Source of the DNA: Lyophyllum atratum
Lineage: Eukaryota; Basidiomycota; Agaricomycetes; Agaricales; Lyophyllaceae
Direction of reading: 5' to 3'
NCBI GenBank assembly: GCA_014905825.1
Contig: JACGCN010000089.1
Coordinates: 1 to 64,000, forward strand
Length of the DNA stretch: 64,000 nt
Under the pieces are notes generated by a model. That model saw nothing but the letters and a program-made list of their open reading frames with translations. It searched no databases and was not told the DNA's origin. Of the stretch, positions 48,765 to 57,029 are shown piece by piece (the stretch's first letter is position 1; the number at the start of each line of letters is the position of its first letter). The position numbers were made by a program, and so were the translations under genes.

Positions 48765-51700
48765 ATGGCTCCGGAAGACTCCCGTCGATACACTGTCGCG
48801 AGACTGCGGAGTTTCAGCGGGTACAACGACTCCCCGATCGTCGACGATTCCCTCACTTTCAACCTCCCTCCTTTCAATCGGCATTCGGGACGAATCGTTG
48901 ACCAACACCCCTCCAACCCTCTCATTCCGGCTTACGAAGTGTGGTCTCCAAACTCCGCACAGCGACCCTTCTACCCCGGATTGCCGCCACCTAACTTCCA
49001 GCCTCGAACTTTACCTGACCCCTCGCTACGACGTTTCGATGGTCACCTCGGGCCTTACGATTACACCATGAACCCTCAGGTCTTGACTGCGTCGGTTTGG
49101 AGAGCCTTCATTCTTCGCCCCTCCTTCGGTTACAGGAAACAGGACGAGTACCCAGAGTACCGTTTCATATACAAGGAATGGGAGGTCACCGAGGGGCGTA
49201 CATCTTACGGGTTGAGTGGGGGCCGCATCAAGTTACCTTACATCGCGGAGCTCGAGTCTAGGCTCGCTCTACTGGATTCCCTTATACTGGGCTGCTCGGA
49301 GCTCGAGCTCACCTTCACAAACTTTTGGTCCCAGCGCCCTATCTTCCCCCACCCCACTGCGATCGACGACCTGCGCCATGTGGCTGCTTACGAAGATGCC
49401 GTAGACCTGGGAGTCGCGATTCAGCGAGGTCTGAAGGAGAAAGCTGCCTACCTCATATTCGCTAACTTGGTGCTGGATTCAAAGTACCAACCAGCCGTCG
49501 ATGAGCTGGTAGCTTCAGAGATCCCCGAGGCGGATGATCGTTACCTTGGCGCCTTTATCAATGGCGATCGTCGACAAGATGCCCTTTGGCTCCTCAGTCA
49601 GAAGGTGCCTTGTTTCCTGGTCCATGCGTTGACGGGAGTAGAAAGCTGGTTGGCCACTGAACCAGGGGTCTGCAATACTTGGTGGGAAGGGACCGAAACG
49701 GCTGGGTTAGGGCCAAGGAATGGGTACGACGATATCGCGCTTCGTCTGAACTCGGCGGTTCGTCCGTATGTAGCTGCGATCATTCGCGCTCCGATGCCCT
49801 CCATTTCCTTCGAAAATCGGGAGAGATCGTCTTCGTCGAGGCAGGGATGGACGGGAGAAACGATCGGGGTCCACGCAACACGACCCCCTCCTCAGCCGCG
49901 CGAACCGTCTCCAATGGTCATCGACCCTCCTAGTGCTGCCCCAGCTATCCACCCGTCTCTAGCGGCTCCTCCTGTCGATTATGTCATCGTCGACCAGGAC
50001 CGAATTCCCTGGATACGACCTCCAGTGGTCTTCGATTCGAGGAACCTTCCGGGACAATGGACGAAGTGGCAGCTTGACGACCACGGTTCCCTACAGGAAA
50101 TGTCGAAACGCGCGGCGAAGGAGTTCGAGCCCGACGAAGGCGGAGTTTGGTTCTACGACCGCCATCTCAGGCGGGAACTTTACGTCAACCCTAGCCCCGT
50201 CCCCAAAGGCCTCGTCTCCGCCCTCGATATCTTCGGACGGCCGGCTCCTCGAGTAGCCTACCTCGACCCCTATGGACGTCAGAAGAAGGGCTCGCACTGG
50301 ATGTACCCTGCTCGCTTCGACGAAGGTGGAAGGGTAGGAAAGACTTGCCCCACTCCTGAGACGGACCCCGACGACCCGCGTCTAACTCGGACGAATGATT
50401 TCCTAGTTGAATCTCTCCCACTGCTAGATGGACGAACAGGTTCCATTGCGGCCCGCCTGCCTGTAATTGCTCCCCCTCCGACCTCGACCCGCACTTCGCT
50501 ATCTCCGGCGACCCCCTTTCGGGCTGTGGCGACTAGTCTTCGGACAGGCGCCGCCCGACGTCGCCGGACTTTATCAAAGGATTCTGCGGAGATCTCCTTA
50601 GGCAGCTCCTCGGAGCCCGAAGGCGAGATCCCGACGTGTTACTTGATGACGTCGCCCTTCCCCGTCTCTACCGATTGGAACGTCGTTCGAGAGGCGGTGG
50701 TGGCCCTCACCTGGTCCCTCCCAGAATCCCAGATTTTGCGCGTTGATCGCTCTTCGACTGCGTCTCTCCAAACCTTGTGGTTCACTCTGAACTCCCCAGA
50801 AGGTGCAGCTGCGCTCAGAAGCGCGCGCTCGTCGACAAGGGTCTCGCCTGAACTGGGGGGCGAGTTGCATTGGGCGACGCTCGCTGACTTGCAGCAAGTG
50901 CAGTCTTTGGGGGGAGAGAATTGGACGCGTCCTCTCCCTTCCTCACAGCCTCTCACTAGGCTTCCGCAGGCAGCGTCTCCTCTCCCTGAGCCTCGACGTC
51001 GGGCTGCCTCGCCACTAGCCAGCGCAAGCCGATCGCGATGGAGGGGCAGGACTCCCTCACCTATTGGACGTCGTCGGTCGCCTTCACCTCCACCGTTCCA
51101 GCGTCGTCGCTCGCCTTCGCCGCCCCCTTTCCGTCGGCTGGCCCCAATTGCGCAACGACCCCGTCGCCCTGCCGCCTCCCGGCATTGGTCCCCCCCTCGA
51201 AGGGAGCAGAGCTTCGAACGAGGTCGTTCGGACCGCAGCCGTGCAGCACCAACAGGGTCCATGGGACGGGGGGCTTCCAGGCACTCGGAAACAGCTCCTT
51301 GGACTCCAGCGCCAGCCTCCTTCTCGTCCCCCTCCCCTTCGCCTTATAGTCCTCTCGCCCCTCTCTGGTCGCAGCCGCCCGTAGAACCCTTGGTGGTCGC
51401 CCCCGCAACTTCTCAAGTTCCCCCTCCTTTGGGTACACGCGAACACGCCGCTTTCATGGCACAAGTGCTCATTGAGACAATGACCCGCATGGCTGCAGGT
51501 ACTCCCGCTGACCCCGGGGTCGCTCAAGGGGCAGCATTGCCATCGTGGTGGCCGCAGCTCGGTAACGCCCCTCCCTCAGCACCAGAGGGCGTCCTTCCCT
51601 ACGGAACTTTGGCTCCAACGGCGTCGGCATTGGCGTCCTCGCTGCCTCCAGTTGCTCCTGGGCCTATGCAGGGGGAGCCTGTTCCCTTGACTCGAAGGTT

Positions 51701-52058
51701 GAACATCGGGATCCTGGAACGCTTGACGGATGGCCCACTCATCGACCCTCCCCCCAACCCAGCGCCACACTTAATGCATCGCTTACAAGTTGGGCTTGGG
51801 GAACGCATCGCGGACGCCCCAGTAGCCGGACCAAGCTCCAGCGCTGGAGGGAGTCGAGGCAGGGAGGCGGGCGAGATCGACGACGCGGTGCCGGAGCGAC
51901 GTAAACGCGGGAGGCGCGCAGGACGGCAGGAGCATGCAAAGGCCCTGCGTCGCCAGGCAGCTAGGGACAGGGACAGGGAACGTCGGAATCAGCGTCGGTA
52001 CCAGGACGATGACGATTCTTGGCCCGGATCCGGGCATGCACGCGGGGGGGCACTGTGA
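48765..52058 (+). CDS. Third ORF of gypsy B, 1097 aa, unknown function
   Basis: ATG 48765 in context aaaccATGG; stop codon TGA lies in the first bases of the 3' LTR. Region 1 (~1-370) looks folded: PSFGYRKQDEYPEYRFIYKEW, TEGRTSYGLSGG, LPYIAELESRLALLDSLILGC, EKAAYLIFANLVLDS, FINGDRRQDALWLLSQKVPCFLVHAL. Region 2 (~405-530): WTKWQLDDHGSLQEMS and GGVWFYDRHLRRELYVNP. Region 3 (~600-740) includes a short folded-looking piece (VVREAVVALTWSLPESQI). Region 4 (~735-890) is Ser/Arg/Pro-rich with two RRRSPSPPPF units. The C-terminus (~1042-1087) is strongly basic (RRKRGRRAGRQEHAKALRRQ), a likely nuclear or RNA-binding tail. No signal peptide or membrane helix, so not envelope-like; no enzyme motif recognised. 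Its predicted protein is identical in A. Confidence 0.87.
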   Translation: MAPEDSRRYTVARLRSFSGYNDSPIVDDSLTFNLPPFNRHSGRIVDQHPSNPLIPAYEVWSPNSAQRPFYPGLPPPNFQPRTLPDPSLRRFDGHLGPYDYTMNPQVLTASVWRAFILRPSFGYRKQDEYPEYRFIYKEWEVTEGRTSYGLSGGRIKLPYIAELESRLALLDSLILGCSELELTFTNFWSQRPIFPHPTAIDDLRHVAAYEDAVDLGVAIQRGLKEKAAYLIFANLVLDSKYQPAVDELVASEIPEADDRYLGAFINGDRRQDALWLLSQKVPCFLVHALTGVESWLATEPGVCNTWWEGTETAGLGPRNGYDDIALRLNSAVRPYVAAIIRAPMPSISFENRERSSSSRQGWTGETIGVHATRPPPQPREPSPMVIDPPSAAPAIHPSLAAPPVDYVIVDQDRIPWIRPPVVFDSRNLPGQWTKWQLDDHGSLQEMSKRAAKEFEPDEGGVWFYDRHLRRELYVNPSPVPKGLVSALDIFGRPAPRVAYLDPYGRQKKGSHWMYPARFDEGGRVGKTCPTPETDPDDPRLTRTNDFLVESLPLLDGRTGSIAARLPVIAPPPTSTRTSLSPATPFRAVATSLRTGAARRRRTLSKDSAEISLGSSSEPEGEIPTCYLMTSPFPVSTDWNVVREAVVALTWSLPESQILRVDRSSTASLQTLWFTLNSPEGAAALRSARSSTRVSPELGGELHWATLADLQQVQSLGGENWTRPLPSSQPLTRLPQAASPLPEPRRRAASPLASASRSRWRGRTPSPIGRRRSPSPPPFQRRRSPSPPPFRRLAPIAQRPRRPAASRHWSPPRREQSFERGRSDRSRAAPTGSMGRGASRHSETAPWTPAPASFSSPSPSPYSPLAPLWSQPPVEPLVVAPATSQVPPPLGTREHAAFMAQVLIETMTRMAAGTPADPGVAQGAALPSWWPQLGNAPPSAPEGVLPYGTLAPTASALASSLPPVAPGPMQGEPVPLTRRLNIGILERLTDGPLIDPPPNPAPHLMHRLQVGLGERIADAPVAGPSSSAGGSRGREAGEIDDAVPERRKRGRRAGRQEHAKALRRQAARDRDRERRNQRRYQDDDDSWPGSGHARGGAL
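52042..52053 (+). other. Polypurine tract of gypsy B
   Basis: A run of seven G (52044-52050) followed by cac sits directly before the 3' LTR. It also encodes the last codons of the third ORF. Confidence 0.6.
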
Positions 52059-52517
52059 CGGAGGTATACTGTATCTTAGCCTACTTCACTTACTTCATCG
52101 CGCGCGTGCCCGAGCCGTGCCCGAGCCGGCCTTATTTGTACATATTTGCTTTACTTGTTGTATATTCGTTGCTTCGCGAGTCCCTTACGGACTCGCACAC
52201 AAACTACTATCATCTTGGATCCTAACCACGCTCTACGCTAAGGATCCGCGATCGGTGCGACGGCTCGACTTCCCCGCCAGCCCCGGGGCCCAGTGTTGGG
52301 TCACAACTCGCCTCGCTCAGGCTTACAGAGCCCCGCTGGCGGATCAGCCGATCCCTGGCAACTACAAGCTCGGATGACCCAGAAGCAGCGCCCCACTCTC
52401 GGTGGCAGCAGCTTTGGGTCCTGAGAGGTTCGAGCGCCCTTCTGCGGCGGCTCCCTCTCACCTCCTCCTCACGGACTTCACTCACGCGAGAAGCCCATTT
52501 CGGATGGCCGCATCACA
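52054..52517 (+). repeat. 3' LTR of gypsy B (464 bp)
   Basis: By eye identical, in reverse complement, to 12264-12727. It ends 44 nt upstream of ATG 52562 and points towards that gene. Confidence 0.95.
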
Positions 52518-52561
52518 TAGGGCGACAAATATACGCAAACATCACGCGGTTTTGACTGGCC

Positions 52562-54827
52562 ATGGTCACCGCCACTCAGACTCAAGCGCGTAACAATGCC
52601 ACCGCTGACTTGGCGCTAGCGCATATCTCGCAGTGCACTGAAGATGGTTTCAGGGGACGCAGACACGCCACAGCTCTCTACTAGACGTATAAATCGCCTT
52701 CTGAGGCCCTTGCGAAGCAGATGTTCATCCTTAGCGTCGTTTGCAAATTCGTGGCCCGGGTCGACGCGTCCAACCAAGAACCTCACTACTTACTCAACCC
52801 GAGGTGGTGGGACTTCTGAAACCGCTTTTGACTTCCCGCCCCTTCTCATACTACATCCACCAGGGAGCTTTGCTTCCTCCAAATACCTCAACAAGGACCA
52901 GGCGGAGTTAGCACGAAGAATATATGGGGTTCGGGACTGTTTTAGGGATATCGTGGTGAACACAGGGAGACGAACGACCGAGGCGACAACAAACGGTAGA
53001 TCACCGACCCATATCATAAGCCTGGCAGCGATATGCTCTATAATAGCTGGCGATAACATGGAATGCCATCTCGAACCGGATGACGATGATAACGAGGAAC
53101 CTAGCGATGTAGTTGATGACCTTTATGACACTATACCACTTGAATACCGCAGGTGCGATGCTTCATATCGGTTATCTTGATGCTAACTCATATGCCTTTG
53201 CAGGTGGGCTGTCCTGTCGAATGCGCTATGCTTGATTCTCAATTCAACTGTGCACCACCCCACTTTGTTAATCGCTCTCCTAGAGATCTCCCTCGGACAC
53301 ACCCTCTATCACGAGTCATATATCCTCCTGCGCCACGTACTATATTTGGCTCTATGTCCTACAACCCCGTCAAGAACCCCCCCTGTATGTCACGCTGCTC
53401 ATTCGAACTTCTTCCTCGATCTCCATGCAAGATGGAACGCCGGTGGCCTCTCAGAAACTACGTTTTTCGAAGTTTTTCTCGAAGTCATAGAGGAAGTTCA
53501 GTGCCATGATGCATGGGCGTGTAAAGCGGTGCATAAGCTCGCTCAGGTCATGCACAGTCGAGATTTCTCCTCCTTTACCCGCTTGATCAGCGCCATCGCG
53601 GGTTTCGACGCCAGTTCCGGGCGTCGGAACTTTGTTCCGATTGAAGGGTCATCTCGTGAACCCAAGGGGGATCGGTTTCACACTTGGACGAAGATGGCTT
53701 TCGATCGATGTCCTGTCCCCTCCTCGTCTGGGCAATCTAAAGAGACAACAGAACACATCCACGCCATGGGGGAAATGCTCCTGTCGACCTTCGCATCCGG
53801 ATACACCTACAGGAAAAGTTCTGTTGCTGCTCAACTCAGTCCTATACCGGACGTTCACGGGCTCCTTGTATGCATAGCAACCTGTTGCTTGGCTTCACAA
53901 TCACATAACCGATTGGCATCCGTGTATCTCATCGACAGCCTATCGGACACAGTGCCTCAGGCCTGTACGTTTACGCCTCTGATCGCAAAAGTGTTTTCGG
54001 AGTCAGCTGGGCGTTTGAATGACTTTCAGCAGAAGTTGGAGCACCTGGCATCCACTTTGCGTGCTTCGCGTCTGTTATTGCTAGAAGCCTCCCTCTGGGC
54101 ATGTGCCTTACGCCACATAGAGCATCCCATGCACGAGCGACGTCTCGCCGCCTGTAACGGCACCGTGCACATCCAAAACTATCGACATCAACTCATTGGG
54201 CTGGCCGATGACGCTGAGAGCCGATGCTTTGGTCATGAAGCGATTGAAACGCCTCGCACGGTCTTATCACGGAGCAATGGTTCCCTTAATAATCCTAGTT
54301 CGTCCTCGCGAAATCACTTGAACGGTGCGTGGGAATGGGAGGCCTTGGTGGGTTGCTGGATTCGCAAAATGGAAGACCCAATGTCCGCTAGGAAGAAGCG
54401 GAAGATTGTGCATGTGCAGCCTCATTCTCAGAGAATTCACCAATCCGAGTCATTGGTTGGTAGAAAGCACGCTTCGGCACCCATCGCATCTTTCGGAGGG
54501 TCGTTGGGAGCCGACGTAATGAAAACCCATGACGCCAAGGTTCATCGCATCCACGACGCCTGTCACCACAAGCAGGCAGATTCGTCACTTAGACTCACGT
54601 CCATTAAGTTTTCGTCCGTCATTTCCGATGCTCTATCCAAAAGAGCAAGTCTCCATCCCACTCCGACAACGCGCATCCACTCACACTCATCTCGCTTTCC
54701 CATTCACCCATCCTCGTCACCGAGCGGGGGCCGTCTCAATGACGAGAATCTCCACCGGGCTTTCCCGCCATCGGACGACTCGCTGGATCTTTTTGCCTAT
54801 AGTTCAAGCTCACCCATACGCAAGTGA
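52562..54827 (+). pseudogene. Unrecognised host protein gene, first part broken
   Basis: From ATG 52562 the frame reads MVTATQTQARNNATADLALAHISQC ... ATALY, then an in-frame TAG (52682-52684), then TYKSPSEALAKQMF ... LLNPRWWDF and TGA. A shift of one base at ~52807-52818 recovers LLKPLLTSRPFSYYIHQ, and a second shift at ~52861-52880 recovers SSKYLNKDQAELARRIYGVRD. From there it is intact: an acidic run (EPDDDDNEEP), an intron 53153-53203, then a single exon to 54827 (WAVLSNALCLILNSTVHHPTLLIALLEISLG..., LVCIATCCLASQSHNRLASVYLIDSL, a basic ARKKRKIVHVQ segment and a Ser/His-rich tail). No splice pair removes the lesions. Helical, with a disordered C-terminus; function unknown. Decay after loss of its promoter to gypsy B, or read errors, would both explain it. 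Confidence 0.6.
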
Positions 54828-54940
54828 AATCCGTCATCGTTCATTTCGCGTATGTACCCGCTATGTATAACATGTACCTTTGCAGAGTAGGTGGCACAAA
54901 ATGATACATAACGATCTGAAAAAAACACACAAGGATGAGA

Positions 54941-54948
54941 TATAAAAG
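54941..54948 (+). promoter_or_regulatory. TATA box (tataaaag)
   Basis: A good TATA match 64 bp upstream of the first ATG (55012). What it would drive is unclear because that ATG frame closes after seven codons unless spliced. Confidence 0.35.
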
Positions 54949-55110
54949 CTTGGACTTGCGCACTGCTCTAGCCTGAGAGCTCCAGCATCTAGATCTCCGA
55001 CATTTCCACGCGATGAGCAACTTCCACGTACGATAGTACGGGTGGATTCGACGGAGGAGCAGAGGTGAGTAGACCCGTACGAGTTATGTTGCGCATCACT
55101 CACCATACTG

Positions 55111-55344
55111 GTGGACACGAACGCGGCCGAGGACTTCACGACGAGGCTTTCACGAATGCCGCAAAGCACTGTCAGTGCCATGTCTAGAGACGACCCATTT
55201 TTTTCTGTGGAGGCAGCTAGACATATCACCAGCCGGACCATTGACCAAGCTATCATGACGGGGGACGGGATGGACAAGGTATTTTTAAATCGAGTTAACA
55301 CTCTTATCACACAGTTTGGCATGCAACTTGAGCTTGATGCCTAA
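55111..55344 (+). CDS. Doubtful exon of a small unknown gene
   Basis: Open frame with protein-like composition (DTNAAEDFTTRLSRM, FFSVEAARHITSRTIDQA, VFLNRVNTLITQFGMQL) ending in TAA. It has no ATG in the right place. A possible reading is a short exon at 55012-55026 joined over a 56-nt intron, but the acceptor is poor. Family not recognised. Confidence 0.22.
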   Translation: MDTNAAEDFTTRLSRMPQSTVSAMSRDDPFFSVEAARHITSRTIDQAIMTGDGMDKVFLNRVNTLITQFGMQLELDA

Positions 55345-55692
55345 CACACTGGCCAAAATATTTCTGTCAACGAAGATCGGATACCTGGTGCCAGTGATTC
55401 AAGGGTCTTCGAGCCTCGAGGGTGACAAGTCCATGTCGTCGTATATCACCCTCCGGCATACGTTCTACGCTTCGAACAAATTCAAGAAAGGGCAAGATTG
55501 AGGACTGATAATGAGTCCTTGGCTTCCTGAGTGGCATGTATAACGAGTGCATCTAGCCACCGACGGCCTCGAGTCGACGAGCAAGGCCAGCTTATGACGC
55601 CATCATGTATGACCAAACAAGCCAAATTCAGGTCCGCTGCCCATCACAAGTCGCCATCACTTGACCTTGACGCTCTCACCTGCTCTCACACA

Positions 55693-55995
55693 ATGTCGAA
55701 GGCAAAGGACGGGAAGCCTTTGGCCCTAGCGAATACTCTCCGTGACCTGGCACTTCTTCGCGTCTCCGACCTCGATGTTTCGGCCTTACTGCCTTCCCCA
55801 GCAGCGTCATCTAACGATATACTGGCCAATGATCTTGTCAACGATTCCGTCGACCAGTCGTACCTTTTTGTACGAGAAGCTCGAACAGCTATGAGGATAC
55901 ATGATCGAGCAGACGTTGCTGTACAAGGTGGACGTGTAGAAGATGTCAGGGGCAAGCTGGATGAGCTTGCTTCAGGAGTACTGCTGAGGGACTGA
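55693..55995 (+). CDS. Small hypothetical protein, 100 aa
   Basis: ATG 55693 in context cacaATG. Protein: MSKAKDGKPLALANTLRDLALLRVSDLDVSALL, a short Ser/Ala linker, then VDQSYLFVREARTAMRIHDRADVAVQGGRVEDVRGKLDELASGVLLRD. Two predicted amphipathic helices, slightly acidic, no membrane segment. The even spread of Leu/Val/Arg and the tidy end suggest a real small protein, perhaps a helical adaptor. Further in-frame ATGs lie upstream (55593, 55606), but the residues between look unstructured. Family not recognised. Confidence 0.5.
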   Translation: MSKAKDGKPLALANTLRDLALLRVSDLDVSALLPSPAASSNDILANDLVNDSVDQSYLFVREARTAMRIHDRADVAVQGGRVEDVRGKLDELASGVLLRD

Positions 55996-57029
55996 ATGTG
56001 AGTTCAATGTATGAATTATTGCAGCGTCTCATGATACCTAGTTCAATTCCTCCGTACTTCTTCGCAAGGGTCCACCTGTGCCTCCCTCTTCCAAAACCCC
56101 TTCTGATGCTTTACGACAGAAAAGCCGGACTTCATACACTCTTGTTCCTTGTATGGAAATCTCCTTGGAATACATCAGTCGTGAACCGAAGATGACCTAT
56201 GGAGTTATACTTTTTGTGACCTTCAGAGGAAATGTATTCACACGAATACTGTGACGACTCGCTGAATAGATTCAAGGCGTCCACTTTTCCAAGTCCTTAT
56301 CATCATGTTCATGCATCTCTATCTGTTCTTTGGCGGTTCAGAACGCTTCGGTGTAATATGGCTTCCCTAACCTCAGTCATCCGCTTTCATGGTGCTAGGA
56401 TTCTCATTGATTCGCAACAACAAGGGAAAGAAACCAGGGCAGATTTTAATCATCAAGGGTAAAGAGACATCATATGATTCCCTTGCCTTCTCACTCCCTT
56501 CTCTGCGAGGGCTGGGACAAGACGTCTGTGAAGTTCACGAGAACCAGTTAATCTCTCTTGGGGCGCCGGGTTGTGAAAGTGAGCTAGCTTTTTTCTCGTC
56601 CTCATGATCCACCCAAGCACCTACAAAGTCATCTAATTAATGAAGTCCAGATGAAATCATGAACACAATGCTATATCCATCAGTAGCAGCATCAGAGAAG
56701 TGACATCTCGAACCTTGTTCAGCCTTCTTTGATTTTTCCATCCCGGCATTCCTGAATCCGGACGTGGGGGCTAGCCGGTTCTATTCAGTTACTCCTCTCG
56801 GCGCTCTGATACCGCTGAATACTTAATCGCTCGACCCTACATACCTTCAATCACCGTGTCCCCACCGGTCTCCACCCAACGGTAGGCGCCATCAAGTAAC
56901 GAAGGTTTTTTCCAAGACGATCTACAATCACAGATAACGTCGACCCTACCGTACCTTGTCCCTTTCGGCGCGCGTATAAAACTTTATCGTCGACAAGGGT
57001 GTATCTTCTATCCCTGTTCATCGTTAACC
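55996..57029. other. Intergenic region upstream of the MFS transporter
   Basis: About 1 kb with only short, unconvincing open frames. The distal end has the TATA box of the transporter gene. No RNA gene or repeat seen. Confidence 0.5.
56975..56981 (+). promoter_or_regulatory. TATA box of MFS transporter gene
   Basis: tataaaa 48 bp upstream of the start codon at 57030. The spacing leaves room for a very short 5' UTR. A strong TATA box is common in regulated, inducible fungal genes. Confidence 0.6.

Larger units (their letters stand above)
39423..52517 (+). mobile_element. Ty3/gypsy chromovirus B, complete copy with third ORF
   Basis: 13,095 bp; LTRs 39423-39886 and 52054-52517, target duplication taggg (39418-39422 and 52518-52522). 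Order: 5' LTR, PBS, gag-pol ORF (40245-47702), chromodomain in another frame (to 48322), leader with duplicated hairpins, third ORF (48765-52058), PPT, 3' LTR. It is the inverted twin of A: position x in B corresponds to 64781-x in A for x above ~40881, and to 74671-x below that. Its LTRs differ by one substitution, so insertion is recent. The size is large for a fungal gypsy element because of the third ORF and the long gag. Confidence 0.96.
54828..55692. other. Mostly non-coding region with a TATA box and a doubtful exon
   Basis: Begins after the previous stop. The only core-promoter signal is tataaaag at 54941-54948. A doubtful exon is listed at 55111-55344. The rest shows no gene. Confidence 0.45.

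Noticed and set aside
48765..52058. Envelope protein in the third ORF of gypsy B
   Set aside because: The position after pol suggests env, but there is no signal peptide, membrane helix, furin-like site or fusion-peptide-like segment, and the C-terminus is strongly basic and hydrophilic.
12264..52517. A and B as one duplicated or inverted genomic segment
   Set aside because: Target duplications differ (cttgt and taggg) and only the element sequence is shared; flanks are unrelated, so they are two insertions.
54861..55322. 153-codon minus-strand ORF
   Set aside because: Leu/Val-rich, but with a Cys/Phe-rich run at its end typical of random frames, and it is antisense to a slightly better plus-strand frame. 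Neither is strong.
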